Below are positions 25,669-39,870 of a DNA stretch of 46,359 nt, in pieces; the stretch's first letter is position 1; each line of letters opens with the position of its first letter. The notes under the pieces are model-generated. The model ran no database searches. It saw nothing but the letters and a program-made list of their open reading frames with translations, and was not told the origin of the DNA. A program made the translations under genes and the position numbers. The stretch is from an uncultured Halieaceae bacterium (GTDB lineage: Bacteria; Pseudomonadota; Gammaproteobacteria; Pseudomonadales; Halieaceae), in NCBI GenBank assembly GCA_913045375.1, contig CAJWQE010000010.1, forward strand, positions 1-46,359, in the 5' to 3' direction.

Positions 25669-26367
25669 AGAATAGATGACCCATCGCCAAAACGAGTTAT
25701 CTGCTAACAGGCTTTTATCTAGCGCATCAAAATATGCCTGAGTTTCAGTGGGGTTACGGAACATATCTTCTCGCGTGTAGCGAGGCTCATCTTCATCAAG
25801 CTCTCTCACAATCACGGCCGGGTTGCCCGCAACGATGACATTAGCTGGTACATCTTTTGTAACCACGGAGCTTGCGGCAACAATACTATTGTCACCGATG
25901 GTCACTCCTTTCAAAACGGTGGACCGGTCACCCAACCACACATTGTCGCCCAGACGAACCGGTTTAGGTGTGCCATCTCGATTGACGCGGTCGTAAAGCC
26001 CATGCCAATCAGAGTCGGTGATGTAACTGCCATGGGCCATCATGCAGCCGTTCCCTAACACCACCTCGTCGCTAGCAGAGATTCTTGCGCCGGGGCTCAT
26101 TAGACAAGCATCGCCAATCTCGACACGCCCTTCACCAAAATTGCGGCCCCATACGCCAATTTGCACTGGATGATGCATTTCTCCAATAGCTGTGAAGGAG
26201 TGCCCGATCCGAATATTAGGACCTGATATGATGACGAACCAGGGCGACATGATGGTTGAAAAAGCCCCCAATGATTCGCACCGCGGCGCGAGAAACCACC
26301 AAATCCAAAATGCGCGAAACTTCAGGTACAACCGCTTTACCCAATAAGGTCTCACATCACGTCGCAT
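25639..26367 (-). CDS. Left-handed beta-helix acyltransferase
   Basis: The 242-residue protein has many hexapeptide repeats (IGDACLMSPGARIS, VRLGDNVWLGDRSTVLKGVTIGDNSIVAAS), which fold as the left-handed beta-helix of WbbJ/LacA-type O-acetyltransferases. The usual catalytic His may be in MMAHGSYITD. A basic and Trp-rich N-terminus (about 1-35) may touch the membrane. The product of such enzymes is an acetylated sugar or antigen. No glycan cluster is adjacent, so the acceptor is unknown. No strong ribosome site is seen before the ATG. Confidence 0.82.
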   Translation of the reverse strand: MRRDVRPYWVKRLYLKFRAFWIWWFLAPRCESLGAFSTIMSPWFVIISGPNIRIGHSFTAIGEMHHPVQIGVWGRNFGEGRVEIGDACLMSPGARISASDEVVLGNGCMMAHGSYITDSDWHGLYDRVNRDGTPKPVRLGDNVWLGDRSTVLKGVTIGDNSIVAASSVVTKDVPANVIVAGNPAVIVRELDEDEPRYTREDMFRNPTETQAYFDALDKSLLADNSFWRWVIYSLYPRSRRRQ

Positions 26368-26425
26368 GACAAGCTAGCCCGATACAATGAGGGTTTATGA
26401 TCGCAACCAACAGGACTCGTATCAA

Positions 26426-27082
26426 ATGAATCGTGAGGACAACACCAGCGTCTACTCAAACCAGTCCTCGATTCACGGCGATCTCGCCAAGCTGGTACAG
26501 AAACACATGACATCAAGCTGGCAGGAGCCGATACCCCCACACGATCGAGAGGCGATGAGGGAAATTCTCGCCTTGCTTAAGGCCCACGATGGACCGCTCA
26601 TTTTGGACTCTTTTTGTGGAACAGGCATGAGCACGGCAAAACTCGCATCGCAGAACCCAAAAGCACTGGTCATTGGTATTGATAAATCGGCAGACCGACT
26701 GAGGCGTCACGAGCAAACACCTTCGCAGAACTATCACCTGATACGTGGCAACTGCGAGCACATATGGTCTCAGTTGGTGGCAGCCAATGTTGAATGTGAA
26801 CAGCACTATCTGCTGTATCCAAATCCGTGGCCCAAAAAGGCGCACCTCAAGCGAAGAATCCACGGCCACCCCTCATTTCCTTTACTCAAGCAATTAGGCG
26901 GCGCGATTGAGGTCAGGAGCAACTGGAAAATTTATGTCGATGAATTCGCTGCAGCAGCGCAGTTGCTAGGCCTAGATACTCAAGTCAAAAGCTTGTCATC
27001 AACAGACCCTATGACACTGTTCGAACGTAAGTACGCTGCAAATAGTGAAAATCTATGGGTATGTAGAGCAGCTACAGCCTAA
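26426..27082 (+). CDS. TrmB-like SAM-dependent methyltransferase
   Basis: The 218-residue protein has the class I fold with the SAM loop LDSFCGTGMST, an acidic end to strand 2 (GIDKS) and the TrmB signature region YPNPWPKKAHLKRRIHGHP. The true m7G46 tRNA methyltransferase has FPDPWHK and a later TDWE; here both Asp residues are Asn (YPNPW and SNWKIY). It is thus a divergent paralogue that may modify another target. ATG 26426 is used because the conserved part starts soon after and an AGGAC site lies upstream; an earlier ATG is at 26387. Confidence 0.7.
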   Translation: MNREDNTSVYSNQSSIHGDLAKLVQKHMTSSWQEPIPPHDREAMREILALLKAHDGPLILDSFCGTGMSTAKLASQNPKALVIGIDKSADRLRRHEQTPSQNYHLIRGNCEHIWSQLVAANVECEQHYLLYPNPWPKKAHLKRRIHGHPSFPLLKQLGGAIEVRSNWKIYVDEFAAAAQLLGLDTQVKSLSSTDPMTLFERKYAANSENLWVCRAATA

Positions 27083-27142
27083 GTCTCTGGAATCAGTCTA
27101 GGTCTCTGCGCTAATGTATGCGGTAACAATAATGAGGACACT

Positions 27143-27967
27143 ATGACAGTGCACGCACTTCCCACCACAGACGCCGAGCACGCAAACGACCCGCTTTGGA
27201 CAACGATTTGCGCCGAGGTACGTGAACTGATTCGCACGGAGCCTATGCTGGAGGACTTCCTGCGAGCCACTGTCCTTAATCACTCGAGCTTAGAAAGCGC
27301 ACTCAGTGCCCACCTCGGCAATCAGATTGACTGCGCAACAATCCCCGCACGCGTCCTTTGCCACGTCATCTCCGAGGCGTTTTCTACACGCGACGATATT
27401 CGCCAAGCCATGCGTGATGATCTGCAAGCAGTGGTTGAGAGAGACTCTGCATGCGAGTCATTTCATCTGCCGCTCCTTTACTTTAAGGGCTTTCACGCGC
27501 TGCAGCTGCACCGAGTTTCAAACTGGCTTTGGCTACAAGACCGACGATCACTTGCGCTGCTAATGCAGAGCAGAGCGTCTATGAAATTTGGCGTCGACAT
27601 ACACCCAGCCGCCACCTTCGGCAATGGCATTATGTTGGATCATGCGACAGGCCTTGTGGTGGGTGAAACCGCCGTTGTCGGCAATCAGGTCTCGATACTA
27701 CAAAGTGTGACACTCGGGGGCACAGGTAAAGAGCACGGCGACAGGCACCCGAAAATTGCTGATGGCGTATTGATCAGTGCTGGTGCAAAAATACTCGGGA
27801 ACATCAGGGTTGGCGAGGGCGCCAAGGTAGGTGCAGGCAGCGTTGTCTTGCGAGATGTACCAGCTCACACGACTGTTGCGGGTGTTCCAGCGAAAGTTGT
27901 GGGAAGGCCTGACTCAGACCTTCCCGCGCTTAACATGAATCATGAAATACCGGACTACGAGTGGTAA
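27143..27967 (+). CDS. cysE: Serine O-acetyltransferase
   Basis: The 274-residue enzyme acetylates serine with acetyl-CoA, the first step of cysteine synthesis in the cytoplasm. The N-terminal helical domain (about 15-145, with [17 protein letters not shown]) precedes the beta-helix. The motifs [24 protein letters not shown] are split between substrate contacts, and [17 protein letters not shown] is the catalytic and CoA loop. [11 protein letters not shown] and the end PDYEW complete the family pattern. Length matches the family. The 3' end overlaps hemE by 13 bases on the opposite strand. Confidence 0.93.
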   Translation: MTVHALPTTDAEHANDPLWTTICAEVRELIRTEPMLEDFLRATVLNHSSLESALSAHLGNQIDCATIPARVLCHVISEAFSTRDDIRQAMRDDLQAVVERDSACESFHLPLLYFKGFHALQLHRVSNWLWLQDRRSLALLMQSRASMKFGVDIHPAATFGNGIMLDHATGLVVGETAVVGNQVSILQSVTLGGTGKEHGDRHPKIADGVLISAGAKILGNIRVGEGAKVGAGSVVLRDVPAHTTVAGVPAKVVGRPDSDLPALNMNHEIPDYEW

Positions 27968-29019
27968 GGCGGCGATAGCTCTATAACGGCGTCAACCATT
28001 GCTCCCACACACTCAGGGTCAATTCCGGGTGTGATGCCGTGACCGAGATTGAAAATATGGCCGGTTCCGGAGCCATAGCTTTCCAGAATCTTTCCGACCT
28101 CTTCGCGAATCCGCTCAGGCTTCGCGTTGAGCATGGCTGGATCCATATTGCCCTGCAACGCGACCTTGTCGCCCACCCGAGCGCGAGCAGCTCCAATATC
28201 GGTTGTCCAGTCGAGACCTACTGCATCGGCGCCGCAGTCAGCAATTTGCTCTAACCACTGGCCGCCACCCTTGGTGAAGACAATGACGGGCACACGCCGG
28301 CCATCCGCTTCTCGAGGTAAACGCTCGACCACTGCTTGCATGTAGCGAAGAGAAAACTCTTGGTAATTACTGTGGCTCAGCGAGCCGCCCCAGGTATCAA
28401 AAATTTGGAGCGCCTGTGCCCCCTGCTCAACCTGAGTTGTCAGATAAACCGCGACAGCGTCCGCAAGCTTATCGAGCAATTGATGCATCGCTGCAGGATT
28501 GTTAAAAGCCAACGACTTTGTCTTTGCGAAATCCTTGGACGAACCACCCTCTACCATGTAAGTAGCCAAGGTCCATGGAGAGCCAGAGAATCCAATCAGT
28601 GGAACCTTGCCATTGAGCTCCTTCCGAATTAGAGAGACAGCGTCCATGACATAGCCCAACTCATCCCGCGCTCTGTTAGGCTCCAGAGCTGCGATCTCCG
28701 CCTCAGTAGACAGGGGTCTCTCAAACCGAGGCCCTTCGCCTTCGGTGAAATAAAGCCCTAATCCCATGGCATCAGGGATGGTCAAAATATCTGAGAATAA
28801 GATGGCCGCGTCCATATCGTACCGACGTAACGGCTGCATGGTGACCTCACATGCGAGTTCCGGCTGGGTACACAATCCCATAAAGCTTCCGGCTTGAGCG
28901 CGCGTGGCACGGTATTCAGGTAGATAACGGCCCGCTTGGCGCATCATCCAAAGAGGTGTTCGGTCTACGGGCTCACGTAGCAAGGCCCGCAAAAATCTAT
29001 CGTTTTGCAGTGGTGCCAT
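27955..29019 (-). CDS. hemE: Uroporphyrinogen decarboxylase
   Basis: The 354-residue enzyme removes four carboxyl groups from uroporphyrinogen III to make coproporphyrinogen III in haem synthesis. The N-terminal [26 protein letters not shown] signature is complete. The later blocks [32 protein letters not shown] and [11 protein letters not shown] are present. Start ATG 29019 fits the family length; the frame continues upstream to 29133 but that part overlaps gltD and lacks family match. It follows gltD by 62 bases on the same strand, as in Pseudomonas. Confidence 0.93.
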   Translation of the reverse strand: MAPLQNDRFLRALLREPVDRTPLWMMRQAGRYLPEYRATRAQAGSFMGLCTQPELACEVTMQPLRRYDMDAAILFSDILTIPDAMGLGLYFTEGEGPRFERPLSTEAEIAALEPNRARDELGYVMDAVSLIRKELNGKVPLIGFSGSPWTLATYMVEGGSSKDFAKTKSLAFNNPAAMHQLLDKLADAVAVYLTTQVEQGAQALQIFDTWGGSLSHSNYQEFSLRYMQAVVERLPREADGRRVPVIVFTKGGGQWLEQIADCGADAVGLDWTTDIGAARARVGDKVALQGNMDPAMLNAKPERIREEVGKILESYGSGTGHIFNLGHGITPGIDPECVGAMVDAVIELSPPYHS

Positions 29020-29081
29020 ATCGGCAGGATCCCCCGAGTGGTCGCCTCTATGTGCAAACTCACTCTGATCTTTTTTTATAT

Positions 29082-35001
<5,920 letters not shown>

Positions 35002-35057
35002 GTCTGAGCTTGCTCGCTTGATAAAACTGGGGCTTGACGCCATGAATGCGCAAAGCC

Positions 35058-35093
35058 AAAAAGGCCGCACAGTTTACACTTCTGGGCCTTTTT
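35058..35093 (-). terminator. Intrinsic terminator after aroB
   Basis: AAAAAGGCC (35058-35066) and GGCCTTTTT (35085-35093) form a 9-bp stem with an 18-base loop, ending in a T-tract on the minus strand. It lies 50 bases past the aroB stop and 57 bases before the gltB start, so it separates the aroK-aroB unit from gltB-gltD-hemE. Confidence 0.82.
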
Positions 35094-35142
35094 CTACAAT
35101 TTGCGTAACCGCAAAATGAGACCGCCCTATCTCGCGGGGGTT

Positions 35143-36246
35143 TTACAAGTTGGGCGCTATTTCGGATTCGTCTAGGCCTGGGGTGACAAAGGCATTCCCC
35201 AATGACTCGAGCAGCACGTAGCGGATTTTTCCCGCCTGAACTTTCTTGTCGCCCTGCATCGCAGACATGAAGGCATCGACACCCATACCATCGGGTGCAT
35301 GGGTAGGAAGAGAGAAAGCTTGCAAGAAGCCAGTTAACGCCGCGACTGTGCCGGGCTCGATACCACCGCGACCCGCCGAAATCCGTGCGGCAATGGCCAT
35401 ACCGGCCGCCACCGCCTCGCCATGTAACCAAACACCAAAGCCCTGCTCCTTTTCGATCGCATGACCAAAGGTGTGTCCGAAATTTAATATGGCTCTAACA
35501 CCACCTTCGCGCTCATCCCGCTTCACCACGTCGGCTTTGATCGCACAGCATCGTGCAATCACATCGGCTAACAGTGCTTCGTCACGTCTAATCAGCGCTT
35601 CCGTATGACCAATCAAGTAATCGAAGAAGTTGGCATCAGCGATCAGGCCATACTTAATAACCTCAGCCATGCCCGCAGCATATTCTCTGTCCGGTAAGGT
35701 CTCCAGTGTCTGAGTATCAATGATGACGCCAATGGGTTGGTGAAAAGCGCCAATCAGGTTTTTACCCATCGGGTGATTGACACCCGTCTTTCCACCAACA
35801 GAAGAATCAACCTGTGACAACAACGTCGTTGGCACTTGGATGAAATCAGCGCCACGGAGAAACGAAGCGGCGGCAAATCCAGTCATATCACCAATAACGC
35901 CTCCGCCAAGCGCAATAAATATGGTACTGCGCTCATGCTTATCCTCCAGGGCAGCCGTCAGGATGCGCTCATAGGACGCGAGCGTCTTGTGCGCCTCGCC
36001 ATCGGGTAATTCAACGACAGTTACTCTGCGGCTAGCTGCATCATCGCCGTTCAGAGCATCCAAAACAGATGATTGAAATAATGGCGCGACAGTCTCGTTG
36101 GTCACGAGACAAACATTGCGATCATCCACAAGCGCTCGCAATAGGCCCGCCTGTGTAAGTAAGCCCGGACCGATATGTATTGGATAGCTTCTGTCAGACC
36201 CCTCTGCGGTGAGTCGTACCATTACCTCTGGTGCTCTGGGACTCAT
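35143..36246 (-). CDS. aroB: 3-Dehydroquinate synthase
   Basis: The 367-residue enzyme converts DAHP to 3-dehydroquinate in the shikimate pathway, using NAD and a metal. The NAD site is LGGGVIGDMTGFAAASF. PTTLLSQVDSSVGGKTGVNHPMGKN, the metal-ligand Glu in MAEVIKYGLI, and the metal-ligand His residues in NFGHTFGHAIE and LHGEAV are all present. Its ATG overlaps the aroK stop by four bases (ATGA), so the two are translationally coupled. Related bacteria have damX next; here a terminator and gltB follow. Confidence 0.95.
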   Translation of the reverse strand: MSPRAPEVMVRLTAEGSDRSYPIHIGPGLLTQAGLLRALVDDRNVCLVTNETVAPLFQSSVLDALNGDDAASRRVTVVELPDGEAHKTLASYERILTAALEDKHERSTIFIALGGGVIGDMTGFAAASFLRGADFIQVPTTLLSQVDSSVGGKTGVNHPMGKNLIGAFHQPIGVIIDTQTLETLPDREYAAGMAEVIKYGLIADANFFDYLIGHTEALIRRDEALLADVIARCCAIKADVVKRDEREGGVRAILNFGHTFGHAIEKEQGFGVWLHGEAVAAGMAIAARISAGRGGIEPGTVAALTGFLQAFSLPTHAPDGMGVDAFMSAMQGDKKVQAGKIRYVLLESLGNAFVTPGLDESEIAPNL

Positions 36247-36764
36247 GGTTCACCCTTTTTGAAGGCTGTAAGTTTTTCCGCGATCACCCCTGCGAGCTTT
36301 TTAGCAGAACCACCGGTTGATGCGACCGTGACATCCGCAACTTCGCGATAGAGGGGTTCCCGCACGGCCATTATCTCTTGAAGCACCTTCCTGACATCCT
36401 TTCCCACCAACAGTGGTCGCTTGGTCTTGCCTTCAGTTCGACTCACCAGCGTCGATAACGACGCCTCCAAATAGACAACCGTGCTGGCGTTCGACATGAC
36501 GATGCGATTTTCGGGTCTAAGAACAACACCACCACCGGTCGCAATCACCACATTGTCTCTCGATGCAAAGTCTTTCACGACCGCGGACTCACGATCGCGA
36601 AAACCGGACTCCCCTTCCACATCGAAAATCCATGGAATATCTGCACCCGCGCGCTCCTGTATCACCTCGTCAAGATCGAAGAACGTCGCCTGCAGGTGTG
36701 CGGCAAGGTGCCTACCTACGGTAGATTTACCGGCCCCGGGGGGACCGACCAAAAAGACGCGCAT
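36243..36764 (-). CDS. aroK: Shikimate kinase
   Basis: The 173-residue enzyme phosphorylates shikimate with ATP. The P-loop is GPPGAGKST, the shikimate-binding acids are in FFDLDEVI (Asp30/Asp32), Arg56 is in GFRDRE, GGG is at 77-79 (ATGGGVV), the lid has KTKRPLL, and REPLYREVA follows. All canonical residues are kept, in contrast to the paralogue at 14205-14726. It is the first gene of aroK-aroB. Upstream, in the same direction, only a decayed pilQ end remains. Confidence 0.95.
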   Translation of the reverse strand: MRVFLVGPPGAGKSTVGRHLAAHLQATFFDLDEVIQERAGADIPWIFDVEGESGFRDRESAVVKDFASRDNVVIATGGGVVLRPENRIVMSNASTVVYLEASLSTLVSRTEGKTKRPLLVGKDVRKVLQEIMAVREPLYREVADVTVASTGGSAKKLAGVIAEKLTAFKKGEP

Positions 36765-36793
36765 GTTATCCCTCGGTCAAAAGCGTCTATAGC

Positions 36794-37000
36794 TTAATCG
36801 AGCAACACCTCAGAGAGAATGCGTGGCGTAATAAAGATCAGGGTCTCGACCTTTTTATTGGTGCTGACAGTACTTTTGAATAGCGAGCCAACACCGGGCA
36901 TATCGCCTAGAACAGGGACTTTCTGTATTTGAATCGTTTCCTCGTTCTTAACACAGACTTACACTTCTCCGTGTGCCCCCATGAGTGCAACCATCATTCG
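36794..37000 (-). pseudogene. pilQ: Decayed 3' end of pilQ (type IV pilus secretin)
   Basis: Read on the minus strand from 36958 to the stop at 36794-36796, a short frame encodes NEETIQIQKVPVLGDMP, then GVGSLFKSTVSTNKKVETLIFITPRI and SEVLLD. This is the conserved C-terminal end of secretins of the PilQ/GspD type (KVPxLGDxPxxGxLF, then TNKxELLIFxTPxI). Upstream, the frame is broken by a stop at 36959-36961; beyond it lie a short secretin-unlike stretch (MMVALMGAHGEV) and a second stop. The usual VIGG segment between NEET and the KVP block is gone. pilMNOP are absent. The position directly before aroK is the normal place of pilQ. Confidence 0.8.
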
Positions 37001-37134
37001 TCAATAAAATGACAGTAACCATCTGATTGCAACACAGGTTGGGATAAAGTGCGACTTGAGAGTTAAGATGTACGGATGAAAGTGTGACGATTGCGTCGCA
37101 TTTCCAACCAAAATCAAGGCCGGAGACCTAAGGC

Positions 37135-39543
37135 TTGTCGGTAGTCAAACAAAGCGCAAAAGCCCTCGTGCTGATTACAGCTGCTGCTGTGTGGTGGCTG
37201 GCCGGTTTGTATTTGTATCTCAGTCCAAAGCTACCTGAGGCTGAGGCACTCACCGACATCAAACTACAAACACCGCTCCGCATCATGAGTTCCGATGGGC
37301 AACTGATCGGCCAGTTCGGTGAGCAAAAAAGAATACCGGCACGCTATGAGGATCTACCTCAGAGCTTTATTGATGCACTCCTTGCTGCGGAAGACGACGG
37401 CTTCTTTGAACACTCGGGAATCGATTACCTGGGATTGGCGCGTGCCGTCTCGGAGTTAGTGGCGACTGGCAGTAAGCAAAGTGGCGGCTCGACCATCACA
37501 ATGCAGGTGGCAAGAAATTTTTTCTTAACACTGGATCAAACTTTCATCCGTAAGTTCACAGAAATCCTCCTTGCACTGGAAATTGAGCAGCGCCTGAGTA
37601 AAGAAGAAATTTTAGAGCTCTACGTGAATCGAGTCTTTCTAGGCCACCGGAGTTACGGCTTCGAAACCGCGGCGCAAACATACTATGGACGATCACTCAG
37701 CGAGCTATCCGTCGCGGAGCACGCCATGTTGGCAGGGGTGCCGCAAGCGCCTTCTCGCAATAACCCTTTGAGTAACCCTAAGCGCAGTGAAATCCGACGA
37801 AACTGGATTTTAGGTCGCATGCTGTCGCTCGACATGATTGATAGAGCGACCCACGACGAGGCTGTCGCCAGCACTGATATTGCATCCTTCAATGGCTTGA
37901 AGGTCGAGGTAGATGCAGACTATGTCGCTGAAATGGCACGCCAGTTCGCCGTTGAGCGACTGGGCAGTAATGCCTACACCGATGGATATGTGGTCTATAC
38001 AACTGTCGATGGTGATTTGCAGCAGGCTGCGCGCGATGCCGTGATTGATGGGCTTATTACCTATGACAATCGCCATGGCTGGCGTGGACCTGAGCAGCAA
38101 CATCCGCCGCTCGAGGAAGAAACGCCCGAGGCGTTAGACAAGCGCTGGCGGAGTGCACTTCGCGCCATGCCAGTCATCGCCGACTTACGACCCGCCATTG
38201 TTACCGAGTTGCTTGAGGATGGGGCTCGTGTGCTCTTACGAGATGGAAGCGACGGCTTTCTCTCTTGGCGTGAGGATCTCCGTCGCATTCGCCGCTACTT
38301 AGATGAAGACAGACGAACCGGCAGCGCTCAGACTCTCAGCGACCTGCTGTCGGTCGGTGATTTGATCCGAGTCAGCGAAAAAGACGATAGCCTTCGCCTC
38401 GCCCAGGTACCTCGCGTTCAAGGGGCATTAGTATCGCTCGATCCAAGCGACGGCTCGGTCAAGGCCCTCGTGGGCGGTATGGGCTTTGTATTATCCAAAT
38501 TCAATCGAGCGACGCAGGCGAAGCGACAGCCCGGCTCCAATTTCAAAGCGTTTCTCTACGCAGCAGCTCTCGAGAATGGTATCCACCCAGCGACATTGAT
38601 CAATGATGCACCAGTCGTCGTCGGGAACTTAACCGACGAGGACTTATGGCGCCCCGAAAATGACAGCGGTCGATTTTACGGCCCAACCCGCGTTCGAGAA
38701 GCGCTCACCTTCTCGAGAAACCTGGTGTCAATTCGCGTTCTTCAGCAACTGGGGGTCCGTAAGCTAATCGAAATGGCGGCTAGGGTCGGCTTCGATGTCA
38801 ACGACATGCAGCCCAACTTGACACTCGCACTGGGTACCCATGCCTACACGCCACTCGAGGTTGCCAGTGGATACACAGCAATTGCCAACGGCGGCTTTAA
38901 AGTTGAGCCCTGGCTCATCGACAGAATTGAAGACGTCGATGGCAATATCATTTACGAGGCCGACCCATTGATCGCCTGCTCTGCATGTGAACGGCAAGTG
39001 TCGGACGATGAGTTCCTCGAGGCGTCCCGAATCGAGGACTTGCTAGAAGATCCCGAGCCCGAGTTCCGAGAAGCGCCACGAATTATCGACGAGCGGGTTA
39101 CTTACGTCCTGACCTCCATGCTGGAGGACGTGATCCAACGCGGCACTGGGCGACGCGCTCGTGTCCTCGAACGCAATGATCTCGCCGGTAAAACAGGAAC
39201 TACAAACGGTCCAAGAGACGCCTGGTTCTCCGGTTATAACCGAGATCTAGTCACCACCACCTGGGTAGGTTTTGATGATTACAGCCTAATGGGCCGCAGG
39301 GAGTTCGGCGGTACCGCGGCACTGCCGATTTGGATCGACTTTATGCGAGTCGCCTTACCACCAGAAAGCGCAGCAGCAGAGATGCCGCCTGGGGTTGTCA
39401 GATTGCGAATCGACAAGGAGTCAGGGCAGCGAACAGATAGCCAATCCTCATCGATGTGGGAAGTTTTTCTTCAGGAGTTTACGCCTACCAATCAACGCGG
39501 CCGGAATAATACCGACGCCGAGGATTTAGATGGACTGTTTTAA
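37135..39543 (+). CDS. mrcA: Penicillin-binding protein 1A (bifunctional)
   Basis: This is an 802-residue class A PBP. The N-terminal membrane anchor is about residues 10-30. The GT51 domain has catalytic Glu86 in EDDGFFEH, plus GGSTITMQVARN. An OB-like insert follows (about 300-430). The transpeptidase has Ser468-x-x-Lys471 (SNFK), Ser527-Arg-Asn529 (SRN) and KTG at 686-688. It polymerises and cross-links peptidoglycan in the periplasm. The TTG start is preferred since it puts the membrane anchor at the right place and a GGAG site lies 9 bases upstream. In relatives it diverges from pilMNOPQ; here it faces the pilQ relic. Confidence 0.93.
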   Translation: MSVVKQSAKALVLITAAAVWWLAGLYLYLSPKLPEAEALTDIKLQTPLRIMSSDGQLIGQFGEQKRIPARYEDLPQSFIDALLAAEDDGFFEHSGIDYLGLARAVSELVATGSKQSGGSTITMQVARNFFLTLDQTFIRKFTEILLALEIEQRLSKEEILELYVNRVFLGHRSYGFETAAQTYYGRSLSELSVAEHAMLAGVPQAPSRNNPLSNPKRSEIRRNWILGRMLSLDMIDRATHDEAVASTDIASFNGLKVEVDADYVAEMARQFAVERLGSNAYTDGYVVYTTVDGDLQQAARDAVIDGLITYDNRHGWRGPEQQHPPLEEETPEALDKRWRSALRAMPVIADLRPAIVTELLEDGARVLLRDGSDGFLSWREDLRRIRRYLDEDRRTGSAQTLSDLLSVGDLIRVSEKDDSLRLAQVPRVQGALVSLDPSDGSVKALVGGMGFVLSKFNRATQAKRQPGSNFKAFLYAAALENGIHPATLINDAPVVVGNLTDEDLWRPENDSGRFYGPTRVREALTFSRNLVSIRVLQQLGVRKLIEMAARVGFDVNDMQPNLTLALGTHAYTPLEVASGYTAIANGGFKVEPWLIDRIEDVDGNIIYEADPLIACSACERQVSDDEFLEASRIEDLLEDPEPEFREAPRIIDERVTYVLTSMLEDVIQRGTGRRARVLERNDLAGKTGTTNGPRDAWFSGYNRDLVTTTWVGFDDYSLMGRREFGGTAALPIWIDFMRVALPPESAAAEMPPGVVRLRIDKESGQRTDSQSSSMWEVFLQEFTPTNQRGRNNTDAEDLDGLF

Positions 39544-39569
39544 GGCGCCACTTTTTTCGGGCAAAAAAA

Positions 39570-39589
39570 ACGCCGACATAAGCCGGCGT
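39570..39589 (-). terminator. Terminator between mrcA and rpmE
   Basis: ACGCCG (39570-39575) pairs with CGGCGT (39584-39589). On the minus strand the stem is followed by eight T residues, giving a strong end for rpmE; on the plus strand only three T residues follow, so it may partly serve mrcA too. Confidence 0.8.
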
Positions 39590-39609
39590 CTTTAAAACGA
39601 ACCAGACGC

Positions 39610-39825
39610 TTACTTCTTTAAGCTGCGACCAGCAAAGCGCTTGTTGAAGCGATCGACTCGACCACCAGAATCAACGATTTTCTGCTTACCGGTGAAAAAC
39701 GGATGACACCGACTGCAGACGTCAATAGTGATATCCTGCGTAAGCGTTGAACGCGTCTTGATTTCGTTGCCACAGCTGCAGCGTGCAGTGATGTCTTCGT
39801 AACGCGGATGAATATCTGCCTTCAT
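39610..39825 (-). CDS. rpmE: 50S ribosomal protein L31
   Basis: The 71-residue protein starts [11 protein letters not shown] and ends [10 protein letters not shown]. It is the zinc-binding (C+) type: Cys residues lie in ARCSCGNEI and [12 protein letters not shown]. It sits on the large ribosomal subunit and spans the bridge to the small one. ATG 39825 follows GAGGG by 4 bases; a 5-codon longer frame has no support. It diverges from priA across 45 bases, the usual arrangement in gammaproteobacteria. Confidence 0.95.
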   Translation of the reverse strand: MKADIHPRYEDITARCSCGNEIKTRSTLTQDITIDVCSRCHPFFTGKQKIVDSGGRVDRFNKRFAGRSLKK

Positions 39826-39870
39826 GTTGCCCTCGAGCACCTTGTGGGTGTCTAGTAAAAAAGAGCGCGG

